This document shows, piece after piece, positions 6,625 to 7,616 of a stretch of DNA of 7,616 nt. Source of the stretch: an uncultured Alphaproteobacteria bacterium. Lineage in GTDB: Bacteria; Pseudomonadota; Alphaproteobacteria; Sphingomonadales; Sphingomonadaceae. Numbering within the stretch: the first letter of the stretch is position 1; each line of letters begins with the position of its first letter. The position numbers and the translations under genes were made by a program. Location: contig CAJAHV010000245.1 of NCBI GenBank assembly GCA_903939555.1, forward strand, positions 1 through 7,616, given 5' to 3'. Below the pieces are notes generated by a model, which was not told the DNA's origin, searched no databases, and was given only the letters and a program-made list of their open reading frames with translations.

Positions 6625-7391
6625 TCCTGAAAGACAAGGTCATCATCATCACCGGTGCCGGCCCCGGCATGGGGCAGGCGATGTGTCGAGGTGCGGCGCT
6701 GGAAGGCGCCAAGGTCGCCGTGTCGGCGCGCAGCGTCGCCGCCATCGAAGCGATCGTCGCCGATATCAAGGCCGCCGGCGGCGAAGCGATTGCCGTGCCC
6801 ACCGATGTGTCCGACACGGCGCAGTGCCGCAACCTTGCCGCGCAGACGCTGGCCGCGTTCGGGCGCATCGATGGCCTCGTCAATTCGGCCTATTTCCACC
6901 CGCCCTGGGCCGATCTGGAGGTCGCCGAGATCGACGATGTCGCGCAGGCGTTCAACGTCAACGCGCTCGGCGGTTTGCGCATGGCGCAGGCGGTGATCCC
7001 GCAGATGCGCGCGCAGAAATCGGGCTCGATCGTCAATATCTCGACGCTGGCGACGCGCAAGCCGCATCGCGGTGAAGGCGGCTATGCCATGGCCAAGGCC
7101 GGCCTGGCGCACATGACCCGCCATATGGCGGTGGAACTTGCGGGCAGCGGCATCCGCATGAACACCGCGCTGATGGGCTGGATGGCCGGCGCGCCGCTCG
7201 ATGGCTATTTCGCCAGCATGGGCGCGGCGGGCGAAGCCTTCAAGAAACAGCGCGAAAGCGAAATTCCCGTCGGCCATATCCCGCCCGACAAGGATTGCGC
7301 CAAGGCGGTGTATTTCCTGCTGTCGGACTATGCCAGCGAAGTCACCGGCGCCGCGCTTGATGTGAACGGCGGCGACTGGGTGGCGCCGTGA
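6621..7391 (+). CDS. short-chain dehydrogenase/reductase (classical SDR)
   Basis: This 256-residue protein is a classical SDR and would interconvert a hydroxyl and a keto group using NAD(P). The cofactor motif TGAGPGMG is at 11-18. SAR (35-37) ends the second strand, and Arg37 there hints at NADP preference. Asp62 in TDVS contacts the adenine, and Asn114 is the structural asparagine in FNVNALG. The catalytic Tyr155 and Lys159 are in YAMAK. Two departures stand out: the usual NNAG is VNSAYF (87-92), and Thr142 occupies the position 13 residues before the Tyr that normally holds the catalytic Ser, with Ser141 beside it. The C-terminal VTGAALDVNGG is typical. It starts in an ATGA overlap with the gene before and ends in a GTGA overlap with the gene after. 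The operon suggests a steroid hydroxyl or a side-chain intermediate as substrate, but this is inference. Confidence 0.88.
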   Translation: MILKDKVIIITGAGPGMGQAMCRGAALEGAKVAVSARSVAAIEAIVADIKAAGGEAIAVPTDVSDTAQCRNLAAQTLAAFGRIDGLVNSAYFHPPWADLEVAEIDDVAQAFNVNALGGLRMAQAVIPQMRAQKSGSIVNISTLATRKPHRGEGGYAMAKAGLAHMTRHMAVELAGSGIRMNTALMGWMAGAPLDGYFASMGAAGEAFKKQRESEIPVGHIPPDKDCAKAVYFLLSDYASEVTGAALDVNGGDWVAP

Positions 7392-7616
7392 ACGAATCGG
7401 CTCAGGCCTGGGCCGACTTCTGCGCGAAACTCGCCAAGGCGGGCGACGTCATCCTCGCCCCCGATGTGCCCGCCGATCCGTTGGTGCAGGCCGAAGGCTT
7501 TCGCTATTTGTCGCGCCTGGCGCGGCTCGGGCTCGAACAATATGTCGAGGCGGCGGACCCGGATTTCCCGTTCTTCTATGTGCTGAGCCACGAGACGGCG
7601 AAAATCGGCGCCGACA
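7388..7616 (+). CDS. DUF1214-type protein, N-terminal part only (runs off the window)
   Basis: Seventy-six codons are present from a GTG that overlaps the SDR stop as GTGA; the frame is still open at the window end. The text resembles the N-terminus of the DUF1214 proteins often seen in sphingomonad and mycobacterial degradation clusters: AWADFC (8-13), GDVIL (19-23), DPLVQAEGFRYLSRL (30-44), ADPDFPFFY (56-64) and LSHETAKIGAD (66-76). No signal peptide is visible. Coding continues past the window, so the DUF1214 domain itself cannot be checked here. The biochemical role is unknown. The ribosome site is weak, so coupling to SDR translation is likely. No better start with a ribosome site is apparent downstream, and the recognisable family text begins about eight residues after this one. 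Confidence 0.72.
   Translation, partial: MNESAQAWADFCAKLAKAGDVILAPDVPADPLVQAEGFRYLSRLARLGLEQYVEAADPDFPFFYVLSHETAKIGAD

Overview
The window looks like part of a steroid (or steroid-like polycyclic) degradation operon from an alphaproteobacterium, most likely a sphingomonad (Sphingomonadales). The base composition is GC-rich with the strong codon-position periodicity and the frequent GAT/TAT/AAT/CAT codons typical of that order. A catabolic gene set that includes a sulfotransferase-family protein and a DUF1214 protein also fits sphingomonads. The taxonomic call is inference from style and content; there is no rRNA or marker gene here.

Layout: bases 1-160 are non-coding and carry a plausible promoter, two short inverted repeats and a clear ribosome binding site. 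Eight genes then run on the + strand with almost no gaps: (1) HsaA-type flavin-dependent monooxygenase, 161-1372; (2) HsaD-type meta-cleavage product hydrolase, 1428-2252; (3) HsaE-type 2-hydroxydienoate hydratase, 2249-3040; (4) HsaG-type acylating aldehyde dehydrogenase, 3052-3984; (5) FAD-dependent 3-ketosteroid dehydrogenase-like protein, 3989-5452; (6) sulfotransferase-family protein, 5449-6624; (7) short-chain dehydrogenase/reductase, 6621-7391; (8) the start of a DUF1214-type protein, 7388 to the window end. Four junctions are 4-bp ATGA/GTGA overlaps, two are gaps of 4 and 11 bp, and only the first gap (55 bp) is longer, so a single transcript is likely. I see no convincing terminator, RNA gene, insertion sequence or CRISPR.

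How the genes fit together: in the known 9,10-seco pathway, HsaA/HsaB hydroxylates the phenolic A ring of the secosteroid, HsaC cleaves it at the meta position, HsaD hydrolyses the cleavage product to 2-hydroxyhexa-2,4-dienoate plus the C/D-ring acid, HsaE hydrates the dienoate, HsaF (aldolase) splits it into pyruvate and propanal, and HsaG converts propanal to propionyl-CoA. This window has the A, D, E and G steps in a row, but not B, C or F. The FAD enzyme probably acts earlier, introducing a ring-A double bond into a 3-ketosteroid, and the SDR could oxidise or reduce a hydroxyl/keto group. The roles of the sulfotransferase-family and DUF1214 proteins are not known from the sequence. The main points for follow-up are the missing partners, the sulfotransferase-like gene locked into a catabolic operon, and an SDR with Thr where the catalytic Ser normally sits.
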